Positions 41,764 to 53,458 of a stretch of DNA of 64,000 nt are shown one piece after another. The stretch is from positions 1 through 64,000 of the forward strand of contig CAUSGX010000005.1 of assembly GCA_963531535.1 (NCBI GenBank), written 5' to 3'. A program made the position numbers and the translations under genes. Position 1 is the first letter of the stretch. Every line of letters begins with the position of its first letter. Source of the DNA: HOT-345 sp963531535 (GTDB lineage Bacteria; Patescibacteriota; Gracilibacteria; Absconditabacterales; Absconditicoccaceae). The notes beneath the pieces were generated by a model, which ran no database searches, was not told the origin of the DNA, and saw only the letters and a list, made by a program, of their open reading frames with translations.

Positions 41764-43899
41764 ATGGAATTCAAACCTGTTGTTGATGTTACGGAAGCAG
41801 ACAAGAATAAACAGGAAAGTAAGAAACTCGCTTGGGTAAATGAGGCTATGGCAGAGGTAAAGGCAGACCTTAAAAAACTTACCTATGAGGTAAATCCTTT
41901 TATAAAAAAAGTTGAGGGGAAGGAATACTGAGAGTATGATATAGATAAGGTAAGGGACTATTTGAATAAACTTCAAAATATTAATAATTTTCAAGATATT
42001 GCTAAAATTTCTTGAGAAAAAACTAGGGGTGCTTATACTGTAAAATGGATTATGGCGGTTCAGATCGCGCTGAAGGCACTATGAGTTGCGCCTGATCTAA
42101 CTATAGATTGAGTCCTTGCTACTCAGAAGAATTTCTCTAGTTCAGAAACTGTGAAAGCGATAAGGGAGTTTCAAGCAAATAATGGACTTGATACGACCGG
42201 AGTCCCTTATGGACCTACAATAAAGAAGCTTCTTGAGAAGCTTGGCGATGCAGTTAGTGGAGCTACGTCTGGATCTAATGTAAATAATCAAAACGCTGCT
42301 GGTGAAACACATCCTGGTGCTGACCCAAAGGTTAGGGGAGCTAATACTCCTGAATCACCCCAGACTTCCCAGTCTTTTGAACAATCAGCGTCTTTTGAAC
42401 AATCAGCTGTAGGAAAGGTTTTTGAGAAATTAGGTGAACCAGCGACATGACTTTCTAGCGAAGTTGTTCAGGCTTGGAAGAAACAAGCAGAGGACTACTT
42501 TAAGGATAAAAATCCTAAAGAATATAAACCTTTTTCTTTGCTTTCTATGGCTAATTCAAAGTGATATGTTTATGAATCAAATCAAAAGTCTTTGCAGATT
42601 GGAAACTTTCAAAAAGGCAAATTACTTGAGGGAATTTTGTTAAAGGAGAATACTGTATCAATATTTCAGTCTGGAAGTATCGTAGATACGAAGGTTCTTT
42701 TTGATAATCTTACTCCTCAACAAGAAAATGAACAGACACTCAAGCTCCAAAAAAGAGCAACACTCTCTGAAAAGATTAACGCTATTTGATCTGGAAAGAT
42801 TAGTTGAGTTAAACCTGGAAGTGAAAAGTCATTGAAGGAGCTGGCTACTGGAGATAGGGCAGATCTGAAAAATCTTAGAGAAGGATTAGGAGAATTGAAA
42901 AGTTTGATTTCGGCTAATCAAGAATTTATTATGTCAGATGAAGGACTTAGGCTAGAGCTGACAAATTCTTTGAATGATGTTAAAGCTGGATTAGAATCTA
43001 AAAATAGAGGGATATTTAATGGAACAAAGATTAAGGAGCATTTGCTAAAGGAAGTTAACGGTTTGATTTCTATTTTCTCAAGTCCAGAAAAGATTCCTGA
43101 CTATAATAAGGAGCAAGATTCCCTTGCTACTAGGATCTGAGTTGGAGCTCAGGTTAAAGAAGAGGCTTCCTCATCTTCAGTTCAGCAAAAAGTAGAGCAA
43201 GTAAATATTAATCCTAATGTAGATCCTATTCCGAATCATTCAGATCTTCTTCCAGGATCAAGTACCTGAACGACGGGAACTCCAGACAAGAAAGATCAAG
43301 TAAATGGAGTAGTTCCTCCTCAGCCTGAAACACAGACTCCTCAGGGAAAAAATCAAAGAGAACTCGAGAGACAGCAACAGTTAGCAGCAGAGAAAGCAGA
43401 GAAAGCGAAAAAAGAAGCAGAGAGAAAAGCTCAAGAGCTAGCCGAGAAGGAAAAGAAGGCTGCTGAAAAAAGACAGCAAGAGGAGGAGAAGAAAAAAAAG
43501 TTGCAGGAAGAGAATGAAAGAAAAGAAGCAGAGAAGAAAGCAAAGCAGGAATCTGCTAATAAACAACAAAATAAGCCTTTAGAAAAAAACGAAACTGCTA
43601 GGGCATCAAAAGAATTTACTAGAGACTCGAAATTCGAGGATTTAGCAACACTTAGTGGAGATGCTTCTAATCTCAAGTTTGAGTTTAATAAAGGTGTGCT
43701 TCAAACTGATGGGAATGGGAAATATATTCTGATAAATGGAGAAAAGTATTATGAATATACTGATGATGAGAGTAGGCAGAATCCTGCACTGAAATATTTT
43801 GATCTTAATAGAAACCATCCTAAAGGTATTGAACTTCAGTTTTGAGGATTGGATAGTGGATATGTTCAGCCAGATTTCTCATTCGTTCCAGAGAAATAA
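41764..43899 (+). CDS. Peptidoglycan-binding-like coiled-coil protein (711 aa)
   Basis: Among the best-equipped genes here for expression: consensus promoter, and AGAGG six bases before ATG 41764, which I prefer over ATG 41758. No signal peptide. Residues about 95-165 resemble a PG_binding_1 domain (MAVQIALKALGVAPDLTIDG, ETVKAIREFQANNGLDTTGV). A Ser/Gln/Asn-rich linker follows, then a mixed domain (about 220-470), a Lys/Glu/Ala-rich coiled coil of TolA type (about 535-610, KAEKAKKEAERKAQELAEKE) and a C-terminal beta domain. It might be an intracellular or non-classically exported wall-associated scaffold. The conjugation-type ATPase gene follows. Confidence 0.78.
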
Positions 43900-43918
43900 T
43901 TTATTCCAAATAACTAGA

Positions 43919-43948
43919 AAAACCTGATATAAGTTCAGGTTTTTTCTT
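43919..43948 (+). terminator. Terminator
   Basis: Stem AACCTGA (43921-43927) / TCAGGTT (43935-43941), then T-run; same family as after valS. Confidence 0.88.
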
Positions 43949-44061
43949 TTTCTTCTTTGAGAGTCTCTGCTTGATTCCTTTTTGAATATCTTGCTTTTTT
44001 TTGAAAAATAGATATAATATACTAAAAATAAAAAGTTTTATTCCTTAGTTGCACAAAAAGT

Positions 44062-46965
44062 ATGGCAACACCTCAGGTTTCAGCTTATTCATATTTTCAG
44101 ATCAAGCCGTTCAAGGATAATGAGCTCTGAGTTTTGCATTGGGAAAAATTGATCAAAAATCTGATCTCTCTGAAGGCAAAAAAAATCGCTTTTATTATCA
44201 TGGGAAATGCTGCTGAGATCAAGCTTTTTGTGAAGCTTCCGAGGGACTTTGAGTCTTACTTCAAAAATACTTTTTATACGACTTTTACTACTTCTGATCT
44301 TGTAGAAGTCGATAAGGTTCTGCTAGGTACTGATAGAAATTATATGGGAATGTCAAATGATGCCGTTCTCAAGCTGAAGGATGACTTCAGTAAAGATGGT
44401 AGTTATATGGACCCGATGAATGAAATTTTTGCTACATTTCAGGGGCTTGATAAGGATTCTGTTTTAAAGATTGTTTTTGAATATACGTTCAAAATTGAGG
44501 AAGATGATTTGACGATTTTTCTCAATAAACTTGGGAAAATGATTAAGTATCTTTGGAATGGTTGAGCTAAAAAGGAGGAAGAAAAACCTGAAGAAAAGCC
44601 AGTGATCGATCTGTATATGAATATGCGATGGAATCTAACAACTTCTGATCCTTATGTAAAGGAGAGTATAACCAGTGTTTTAGGATCAGTGTTTGCACCT
44701 TTTTTGGCGAAGGGAAGTTTTGAAAAGAAGTCAAAGCCTCAGTGGTTGCCTGTTAGGTTTGCACAGGTGATTAATCTTTTCCATTTGCCAACTAAGGTGA
44801 ATTTTGTAAAAGGACTTGAATATACAGTATATAGAAAGTTGCCCTATCCAACTGCGATTCCTACACCTGAGAATACTCCAGCTAAGGAATTAACTGTGCT
44901 TTGAGATACAGACTACAGAGGGGATAAGATCAGATTTTGAGTTCGTCAAGAAGATAAGTTTAGGCATATGTATATTGTAGGGAAAACCTGAACGGGAAAA
45001 TCGACCTTTATCAATAATATGATTATTTCTGATATGAGGGCTGGGAATGGGCTTTGTCTCTTGGATCCTCATGGAGAACTGGTAGATGATTTGCTTGAGT
45101 ATATTCCTTCAAATCGTATCAATGATGTGATTTTGTTTGATGTTGGAGATGCGGAATATCCGATTGGATTTAACCTTTTGCAGGCGGATAATGAAGATGA
45201 AAAAAACAGAATTGCCTCTGGAGTAGTTTCTACTTTTCAGAAGCTCTTTGATAATTCACGAGGTCCAAGACTGGAATATATTTTGAGGAATGTTGTTTTG
45301 TCAGTGATCGACTATCCAAATGCTACGTTGATGCATATTCTTAGAATTCTGACAGATAAGGAATTTCGTGAGGAAGTGATTTCGCATGTGAAGGATCCTG
45401 TGTTGTTGAAATTTTGGAATAATGAGTTTAATAGATGGCAAGATAAACAAAGGGAGGAGGCAGTTTGACCGATTACAAACAAGGTTGGTCAGTTTCTTTC
45501 TTCTCGTTTAGTGAGAAATATCTTTGGACAGCCGAGAACAAAGCTCAGTATCAGAAGGGCTATGGATGAGGGAAAGATTATTTTGGTAAACCTTTCAAAG
45601 GGAAAGATTGGAGAAGATAATGCAAATATGATTGGTTCGCTCTTGGTAACGAAGATTCAGATTGATGCGATGGGAAGAGCTGATATGGCGAAGCATTTGA
45701 GAAAGCCATTTTATCTCTATATTGATGAGTTTCAGAACTTTGCTACAAAGTCGTTTGCTACGATTCTTTCAGAAGCAAGAAAGTATAAACTCTCTTTGAT
45801 TGTTGCAAATCAGTATACTTCTCAGCTCGATGAGGCGATTAAAGATGCGATCTTTGGAAATGTTGGAACGATCTTTTCTTTTACGCTTTGATATGATGAT
45901 GCCTCAGTTATGACCTCTCAGTTTAAGGAGCTCGTAAGTACGAATGATCTGATTTCTTTGCCTAAATTTACGGCATATACAAGACTGATGGTTGATGGAG
46001 TCTCTTCAGATCCGTTTAGTATGAAGACTTTGCCTCCGTTCGTTTCTGAGTGAGATATTGAGCATATTGAGAAGATTAGAAAGCAGTCCAGACAAAGATA
46101 TGCGATGGAAAGGGAGCAGTTGGAAGCGTTGATGAATGCTTGGAATAAAAAGACCTTTTCTGTTCAGGAAAAAATAGCTGAAAAAGCCAGACTTGAAGGA
46201 CTTTGAGTGACTGAAAAGCAGGCTCAAAATCTGCAAGATATCGCTGTTCAACAGGTGATCGGTATGTTTGATGAGGTGAGTATTGGTGATACTAAGGCAG
46301 ATGCGATGATTGTTGATACTGAGCAGGGAAATCATAAGATGATCTGGTATCAGACTCCAAAAGACTTGGATCAGGTAGCGAAACTCCAGGTTCAGAAAGG
46401 GAAGACATATAAGCTTAATCCGACTACTTCAATCAGCTTTTTTGTGGATATTTGGCAGCATCTGAGCGAAACTTGTAGCAATAAAAAGCCTTTGACGATT
46501 TGGGTTGGGACTCCTGAGGAAGTTCAAAAACAGCTCAATGAAGTGTATGAGAAGGCTGGACTTGATCCTCAGACGACAGATTTCCTCAAATTTGTGCCGA
46601 ATATAGCTCTTTTGGAGGAGAAAAATCCGCAGAAAAGACAGGAAGAAAAACCTGAATCTCAGCCGAATATTCCTCAGAAGTCTGTTTGAGATAGAAAATT
46701 TTCTCCAAAAAAATCTACTGGAGGATTTAGTATTGAGGATGTGAAGCTTGGATCGGAATATGAGGGCTATGTGAAGCTCACTTATAACTACTGAATGTTC
46801 GTAACGGTGAAGGGAGTTGAGTGATTATTGCATAAAAAGCAGATTAAGGCTCCAGACTGAGTTGATTGGAAAAAATATTATAATATCGGAGATAAGATTT
46901 TGGTGAAAGCACTTGAGTTTAAGGATATTAATGGTGAGAAGAGAGTTTTATGGACTCAACTTTAG
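44062..46965 (+). CDS. Conjugation-type (VirD4/TraD/VirB4-like) ATPase fused to an S1 RNA-binding domain
   Basis: A 967-aa ATPase. The N-terminal 280 residues form an unknown domain, then the motor: Walker A VGKTGTGKSTF (P-loop 307-314, first internal Gly as TGA), DPHGELVDDLL, Walker B YLYIDEFQNF (Asp555, Glu556), SEARKYKLSLIVANQYTSQL and the FRTPFE-like end. This is the pattern of type IV secretion/conjugation DNA-binding ATPases common in CPR genomes. Residues about 891-967 are a clear S1 domain (GSEYEGYVKLTYNYGMFVTV ... GVEGLLHKKQI ... YNIGDKILVKALEF), which binds RNA or ssDNA and is not a usual part of these ATPases. A paralogue without S1 is at 54562-57042. Stop TAG. Confidence 0.9.
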
Positions 46966-47086
46966 CTTAAAGATAGAAAAAAGGCTTTGAAGTCTGACTT
47001 TGGAGTCTTTTTATTTTGCTTGCTTTTTGTTTTTGCCTAAGTATATTTACTTAGACTTTTTTTATTTTGTAAAGTTATTGAAAACA

Positions 47087-48064
47087 ATGCGGAAAATCAG
47101 GTTTTTTTCATTGATATTTGGATTTCTGATTTTGATATCTTCTTTTGCATTTGCTCAGGAGTTTGAGACAATTTGAGAAGCTACTAAAAGCTATCCACAA
47201 AGTGGCTATGATAAAGCCGGGCGTCAATATGTTGTTGATTACTATTGGGAGCCTACTTTGTGACTTTTAGAGCATTATCTAGATAAGGGAAATTTACATT
47301 CTGGTGCGATAGCTCAGTTAAATTTCCCAGAAGCAGCTCAAAAGATTCAGTTTCTTTATTCTTTTTTGAAAGATAATCATTTTTTTAAGTTCTTTTCAGA
47401 AGTGCTTCGGGATGAGAAGTATAATGTAAGTTTTTGAAATGCGGAATACCAAAAAGTCCTCTCTGAACTGGCTGAGCAGGAACCTCAGAATGTACTTCAA
47501 AAGGTGATTTTTTCGTATGTGAATCCTAAGTATGCAGAAGAGGGAAGTGGACTTTATCTTTTCCCTCTAAAAGATGGAATCTTTCAGGCTGGAACTTGGC
47601 AGGCAAAGGGAAAGCTTATCTTAAAAGAAAAAACGAGAAAATTTACCTTCCCTCCATATAGGTTATTTAATGAAGAGAAAAAGTTTTTTCAAGTTTATTT
47701 TCAGCTCGAAGAAAGTCCTGAAAATCAGCTTGTCCAGCTTCCTTATGTAAAAAATAATGAGGTTCTGCTTGGATGTATTGACGAGTTCTCCTCTTATGGC
47801 CAACTAAGAATGATTCTTTGAATTTCTCATTACTTTGAATTGGTGAAATCTTGGCAGTCGTATACAGGAATCCGACTCTCAGATCAGAGGTATGATTTTA
47901 CTATTCATAATAGTGATAAACAAAGGTTAAATTTTGTTCCATATTTAGATACCTTGATCAGCATGAGGTTTTATCTACTGCCGAATTACTTGCCTTTTAC
48001 TGAGAATAATGAAAACGAATGTAGTAATTCTTGGCTTGATACCTTTGATATCTTGGATGTCTAA
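47087..48064 (+). CDS. Exported hypothetical protein (325 aa)
   Basis: A signal peptide with a clean type I site: MRKIRFFSLIFGFLILISSF, then AFA-QE. The mature 300 residues are soluble, aromatic-rich and of no family I know (FPPYRLFNEEKKFFQVYFQL, LGISHYFELVKSWQSYTGIR). Four UGA codons as Gly. It lies 121 bases after the ATPase-S1 gene and 103 before a thioredoxin-like lipoprotein; all face the same way, so an envelope-side role linked to them is possible. Confidence 0.75.
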
Positions 48065-48108
48065 TGCTGCTGTTCAATTCTAGAGTGTGGTATTTTGCTT
48101 AAAAAAAC

Positions 48109-48136
48109 TTGAAATTATGCCAAAGAATGCTATATT
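48109..48136 (+). promoter_or_regulatory. Likely promoter of the thioredoxin-like lipoprotein gene
   Basis: TTGAAA (48109-48114), 16-bp spacer, TATATT (48131-48136), 31 bases before the ATG at 48168. Confidence 0.6.
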
Positions 48137-48167
48137 CAGGTTTGTTTTTATTTTTATTGGGAATATA

Positions 48168-48941
48168 ATGATGAAGAGACAACTTATGGGAGCTGGAATT
48201 CTTGGTTTAGGACTCCTTTTATGAGGATGCGGGACTGGTAGTCAAGAGCAGAGTGTTGCAGTTGATGTGCAGACAGGTGCGCTTTCAGGGCAAAATATAG
48301 AAATCTGAACTTTAACATGAATGCAGACTTCTACTTCTGATACTCTTGCGTTTAAGGAGGAATATGAGTCGCTTAATGATACTGGACATCTGCATATAGA
48401 GGTTCCGACTACTATCGATATTGATACATTAGAGTTTTCAGAGCTTAAGCAACTTTTGAGTGATAGTAAGACTTCAGGAATTTTCTATTTTGGCTTCCCA
48501 ACTTGTCCTTGGTGTAGAAATCTTTTGCCAGAACTTTTTGCAGCAATGCAAGAAAATGGTCTAAGCAAACTTTATTACTACAATCCAAAGGCTATCCGTG
48601 ATAAAAAGGTACTTAATGAGAGCGGAGTAGTAGTGACTGAAGTTGAGACAGGACCTGAATATCAATATCTATTGGAAAGGTTAGATGAGGTTTTGCCTGA
48701 GTATGAGGGGCTTAATGATCCTAAAATTAAGAGGCTTTATGTGCCATTTGTTGTAGTGTTGAAAGATGGAAAGATCGTAGGTCATCACTTGAGTACTTTA
48801 GATGAGCAAACTGATCCTGCTATCCCATTGACTGATGAGTTAAAGCACAAACTTAGAAAAGTACTGACTGAGCAGTTCTCGTCTTTGATTCAGTATGGAT
48901 GTGATCCTACACTGACTGGAACTGATCGTACGAATTGCTAA
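48168..48941 (+). CDS. Thioredoxin-fold lipoprotein with CPWC motif (257 aa)
   Basis: The N-terminus MMKRQLMGAGILGLGLLLGG ends in a lipobox LGGC with Cys21; one Gly of the lipobox is TGA, so standard annotation would lose the signal peptide and start at an internal Met. After a linker, a thioredoxin-like domain begins about residue 95: SGIFYFGFPTCPWCRNLLPE with the redox pair Cys113-Cys116, and a cis-Pro-like VPFVVVLKDGKIVG. It is probably an envelope disulfide reductase or isomerase. A C-terminal extension adds two cysteines (YGCDPTLTGTDRTNC). Strong terminator after the TAA. Confidence 0.87.
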
Positions 48942-48960
48942 TATTTGAATAGTAAAAAAA

Positions 48961-48990
48961 GAAACCTGAAATCAAATTCAGGTTTTTTGA
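48961..48990 (+). terminator. Terminator of the thioredoxin-like gene
   Basis: Stem AACCTGAA (48963-48970) / TTCAGGTT (48977-48984), then T-run. Confidence 0.9.
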
Positions 48991-49003
48991 TTTAAAATAT
49001 GTA

Positions 49004-49030
49004 TAAAAAAATCCCCTCTATCGAGAGGGG
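49004..49030 (-). terminator. Terminator of the TPM-LemA operon
   Basis: Stem CCCCTC (49013-49018) / GAGGGG (49025-49030); on the minus strand it is followed by a T7 run. It faces the plus-strand terminator just before it. Confidence 0.85.
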
Positions 49031-49050
49031 AATAATAAGTTATTTTTAAT

Positions 49051-49635
49051 TTAGAATTCCACAGTTGGTGCAACTTCAGCTCCCTTAGTTGCTTCAAAGA
49101 GGTTAGCTCTTTGGAAGTCAAAGATTTTTGCGATGATTGAAGTTGGGAAGATTCTGATTTGCGTATTGAATACTTGAGCTGCTGTGTTGTAATTCATTCT
49201 TTCAACAGTAATTCTGTTTTCTGTTCCTTCAAGCTGTACTCTAAGGTCTCTAAAACTTTGATTTGCTTGAAGATTTGGATAATTCTCAGTCAAGACCATG
49301 AGTCTTCCAAGTGCTTGAGAAAGCTGACCTTGTACCGCTTGGTACTTCGCAAATTCCTCAGCGTTATTGATATCAACTTTGATTTGGCTAGCTGAAGCTC
49401 TCGCATTAATGACATCAGTCAATGTCTGCTTTTCAAAGTTTGCCTCTCCTTTAACCGTTGCTACGAGATTTGGGATGAGATCAAATCTTCTTTGATATAC
49501 GTTCTGGACTTGGCTTCGCTGGGTTTTTACAGTTTCTTCAAGATTTACGAGGTTATTATACTTTCCGATAGTTGCAGAATAAAGTATAGCTAAAACCGCG
49601 ATAGTGATTCCAATTCAAATGAGTCGTTTTTTCAT
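49051..49635 (-). CDS. lemA: LemA family protein
   Basis: Membrane-anchored coiled-coil protein; 194 aa, a normal length. One N-terminal membrane segment (LIGIGITIAVLAILYSATIG, with a UGA glycine), then the hallmark YNNLVNLEETVKTQRSQVQN and RRFDLIPNLVATVKGEANFE, and the end ARASASQ ... YPNLQANQSFRDLRVQLEGT ... NRITVERMNYN. LemA proteins are often next to TPM-domain (YgcG-type) genes, and here four of them lie upstream on the same strand. It is the last gene of that cluster, 75 bases after TPM copy 1. Molecular role unclear in all bacteria. Confidence 0.93.
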
Positions 49636-49710
49636 TGTGTGATAATAAATGAATAAAAAAGGTTTATGTCAGATTTTATAGGTTTTTTACTTGAAAGAGC
49701 AAGAGATTTT

Positions 49711-50694
49711 TTAGTCTCCAGCACCTCAACCTCAGCTACTTCCTCCTCCTGAGTCAAATGAATCAGAACTTGAACTTCCTCGGTCAGAGTCTGAGCTACT
49801 TCGGCTCGAACTAGAAGAGGAATCTCGGTCAGATCAAGTATTGCGGCTTCTCTTTCATGATTTACTTAAGAAGAACATTGAAAGATTAAATGTACTTCCT
49901 ATTGAGATTAGGAAAATGCATGCAAACAGTAAAATAGCATTTTCTGTAAATTCCCATCTAATAAGTTTTCATAAAATGGCACTTACAAATACTCAAAAGA
50001 TTCCCAAGAGTATCCCTTTTGAGATTAATGGATATAAAATAGTAAAATATCGGCTATCTTTATATCTCTTTCTACGCTCATTTCTTGCTTTATCTGATCC
50101 TACTGCAGATGATATTGTTGCTATTATCATACTAATGATAACATAAGCTATACAACAACCGAACGCCAGAGATATTCCACTTCCCAAAGTTTCTTTTTTT
50201 GCTTGTCAATCTAAATATTCAGGTAGCTTCTCATAAAACTTTTTCACAGCTTCATAAAAATTACCATTATTTACCTCGGGTCTAATAACTTCTTCAATGA
50301 TTTGTTTCGCAAGGAGATCAGGGATTTTCTCCTCTAGTCCATATCAGACCACAATTCTGATTTTCTTTTCCTCGGTCGCAATAGCTAGTAAAAGCCCATC
50401 ATTTCTCTCTTTGTCTCAGATCTTATTCTCGTTAAAGGCTTTAATTGTGATATCAAAGAGCTCATTTCCTTCTCTATGTGGGAAAAGGACGGTCACGATT
50501 TGATAACCTGAGTTTGTTTCGATATTTTTTGCAATCATTCCGAGTTCAAGTCTCTGTTTTTCAGTGAAGATATTTGAATAGTCATTTACAAAATGCTCAA
50601 ACTTTGGTAGATTCATGGGATCTATTGAATCTGCTGAGCTAAAGCTAGAAATGAGTGCTAATATTCACAAGATAAAAAGTCAGATTTTTTTCAT
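49711..50694 (-). CDS. TPM-domain membrane protein, copy 1 of 4 (327 aa)
   Basis: Signal peptide MKKIGLFILGILALISSFSS with UGA glycines, then a TPM (YgcG/TPM_phosphatase) domain: FEHFVNDYSNIFTEKQRLEL, SGYQIVTVLFPHREG, then GDKERNDGLLLAIATEEKKI and RIVVGYGLEEKIPD. Two hydrophobic segments (about 200-225 and 250-300) follow, and a Ser/Asp/Arg-rich tail ends in GGGSSGGGAGD, the Gly-rich tail typical of the family. Copies 1 and 3 are closest to each other. Linked with LemA downstream. Activity in other TPM proteins is debated (phosphatase, membrane-complex assembly), so I give only the domain. Confidence 0.9.
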
Positions 50695-50722
50695 TTTTGT
50701 ATATTTGAGAAATAAATATCTT

Positions 50723-51703
50723 TTAATCACCAGCGCCTCAACCTCCACTCCTTCCTCCTCCTCAGCTGAAAGAGCTAGAACTAGAGCTAGAGCTAGAACT
50801 AGAACTTGATCTTGAGTATCCAGAACTAAAATCATCCCAGTCTGACGAGGAGTTTCATCCGCTACTACTTGGAACAGATTTCCTCTCTCAATATCTTTCT
50901 TTATTGAAATTTGAGATGATTGTAATTATTATTCAAGTGATTATCAATGTTGGAATAGTTCGCCCATCAAAGACTCCTAGAGAAACAAGAATTATCAAGA
51001 ATCCTGAGATTTCTAATCGTCTCCTTCTTCTTTTTCGTTTCTTGATATCTGTCTTTTTATCAATTGTTTCTCAAACTTCTCTTCCTCCTCGAAGCATCAT
51101 AGTGATTAAAACTAGATATAGTACTCAGATTACTCAGATTTTTGTGTATCCAAGGTTTTTAAAATATTCTTTCATATTATGAATGATTTCTCTAAGAAAA
51201 GAGGATCTTTCATAATTTGTTACATAGCCTCCGAAGTTTTTATAGAAGTTTTTTATAGCTTGGTGAAAATCTCAACTAGTTACTCGCGGTCTAATCTGTT
51301 CTTCAATCATTTGACTAGCCAGAAGATCTGGGATATCTCACTCTAATCCGTATCAGACAATAATTCTGATTTTTTTTTCTTCAGTTGCAATAGCTAGTAG
51401 AAGACCATCATTTCTCTCTTTATCTCAGATTTTATTTTCATTAAAGGCTTTAATTGCGATATCAAAGAGCTCGTTTCCTTCTCTATGAGGGAAAAGTAGT
51501 GTCACGATTTGATGCCCAGAGTTTTGTTCAATAGATTTTGCTAGCTCATTAAGTTCTGAGAATTCATTCTTTGTTAGCACATTTGAATAGTCGTTTACGA
51601 AATACTCAAATTTAGGCAACTGCATTGGATTGATTGAATCAGCCGAAGTAATGCCAAAAAGTCCTATTAGAATGTATAAGATAAAAAGTCAGATTTTTTT
51701 CAT
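50723..51703 (-). CDS. TPM-domain membrane protein, copy 2 of 4 (326 aa)
   Basis: Same layout as copy 1: MKKIGLFILYILIGLFGITS signal peptide, TPM domain (FEYFVNDYSNVLTKNEFSEL; SGHQIVTLLFPHREG; NDGLLLAIATEEKKIRIIVG), membrane segments near 185-205 and 240-275. The middle region differs most from the other copies. The tail holds about 14 consecutive serines encoded by alternating AGT/TCT/AGC codons, then GGGGRSGGGAGD. Poly-Ser codon repeats may make the length unstable. It follows a polytopic membrane protein gene by 21 bases. Confidence 0.9.
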
Positions 51704-51724
51704 TTCTGTATTGTGAATTAAAGG

Positions 51725-52447
51725 CTATTTTTTAGAAAAATCTATGATAGGCGTTTTTGTATTTTTTTGTTGAGAGACGTCTTTTTCAGACTCTCTTTTG
51801 AGTGGCTTGAGTGTTAGAAATTTTGCAAGATTTTTGATCCCAGTGCAAATCAAGATCGCAAAGAAAGTATTTCCGAGTAGGTGCCGGAGGTAATTATTTG
51901 AAGTATTCCTAAAAGCGAGGGTAAAAAAGTAAAAAAAGATCAAAACAAGTAAAATATCTACTGCATATGCTGCCCCTTTTCCTCGCCGTGGAAGCTGTGC
52001 TATTTCCTTGCTGGAATTCTTTTCTCTGTCTTGTGTTGATCCCCTGATCTCAGTTATGATAAGCATTCGAGCTGATATAAAAAAAGGTATAACAACGGCA
52101 AGAAATGATAATCCATTTTTCTCAGTGATGAAATTAAATCTTGTATGAAAATCTGGGGTAAATGTATAAAAAAAAGCGAAAAATAGTAAAATCCCTATAC
52201 TTCGTAGCCTGATTTTACATCTGAGTTCGTACCTTTTTTTATCTAAAATGAGATAGAGGATTATTCATATTGTAACTGCAAAAATTAGTATTCGCCATTC
52301 GTAATATTCAGAGGCGATTCCTTTCCGTGCATTTCGGCTTCGAGTTGTCCAAGTTTTTTGTTGTTCTTCTGCTAAAAAGTAGAGAAAGGCTCAAGTCCCT
52401 CCAAAAATGATGATATTTTCTAGAATTGTTGTTCAGATTTTTTTCAT
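51725..52447 (-). CDS. Polytopic membrane protein inside the TPM cluster (240 aa)
   Basis: No family recognised. The protein begins MKKIGTTILENIIIFGGTGA, the same 5' codons as the TPM copies although the rest is unrelated. About five or six hydrophobic segments: 9-25, 52-68, 85-98, 115-130, 155-172 and 180-198, with a basic-acidic C-terminal tail. It lies between TPM copies 3 and 2 with spacers of 27 and 21 bases, so it belongs to the operon; a membrane partner of the TPM/LemA proteins is the natural guess. Stop TAG. Confidence 0.8.
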
Positions 52448-52474
52448 TTTCTGTATTCGAGAAATAAATAGGTT

Positions 52475-53458
52475 TTAGTCTCCAGCACCTCAACCTCAGC
52501 TGCTTCCTCCTCCTGAGTCAAATGAATCTGAGCTTGAACTTCCTCGATCAGAGTCTGAGCTACTTCGGCTCGAACTAGAAGAGGAATCTCGTTCAGATCA
52601 ACTATCAAGACCTCTTTTTTTCTTTTCTGATCAGAAAAAAGTTGAAAGATTTAATATGATGCTTGTTGAGATTAAGAAAATATATCAAAATAGTGGAAAT
52701 CATGTCTCTTTTAGTTCTGAACTGGTAATCTCTCATAAAAATATACTAGCAAGCATTCAGAATATCCCTACGAGCATTCCATCAGAGGCTAATGGATATA
52801 AATTTCTAAGATACCAGCTTTTTTTATATCTTTTTCTGTTTCTATTTTTTGATTTATCAGAAATTACTATAGATGATATAATCGAGATTATTATACTAAT
52901 AGCAAGATAAAATATACAACACGTGAATGCTAGAGATATTCTACTTTCAAAAGTTTCTTTTTTTGTTTGTCAATCTAAATATTCAGGTAATTTCTCATAA
53001 AACTTTTTCACGGCTTCATAAAAATTACCATTATTTACCTCAGGTCTAATAACTTCTTCAATGATTTGTTTTGCAAGGAGATCAGGGATTTTGTCTTCTA
53101 GTCCGTATCAAACGACAATTCTGATTTTTTTCTCCTCGGTCGCAATAGCTAGTAGAAGACCATCATTTCTCTCTTTGTCTCAGATCTTATTCTCATTAAA
53201 GGCTTTGAGAGCGATATCAAAGAGCTCGTTTCCCTCTCTATGTGGAAATAATACTGTTACTACTTGATAGCCAGAGTTGGTTTCAATTTGCTGTGCCGAC
53301 TGTTCAAGTTCCTCTTTTTGCTCTATAGAGAGGGTATCTGAATAGTCATTGATGAAATGCGTGAATTTTGGCAAATTCATAGGATCTATTGTACTTGCCG
53401 CGCTGAAGCTAGAAACGATTGCTAATATTCACAAGATGAAAAATCAGATTTTTTTCAT
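52475..53458 (-). CDS. TPM-domain membrane protein, copy 3 of 4 (327 aa)
   Basis: MKKIGFFILGILAIVSSFSA signal peptide encoded over a full copy of the AAATCAGATTT motif. TPM domain: FTHFINDYSDTLSIEQKEEL, SGYQVVTVLFPHREG, NDGLLLAIATEEKKIRIVVG. Membrane segments near 195-220 and 250-300. The Ser/Asp-rich tail ends GGGSSGGGAGD, almost identical in DNA to copy 1 over the last 150 bases. That near identity, with divergent middles, suggests recent gene conversion or duplication. Preceded by a 29-base spacer sharing 12 bases with two other spacers of the cluster. Confidence 0.9.

Noticed and set aside
46975..47030. Possible terminator after the ATPase-S1 gene
   Set aside because: The AAGTC-T-GACTT palindrome has no usable loop and the longer stem is imperfect, so I left it out.
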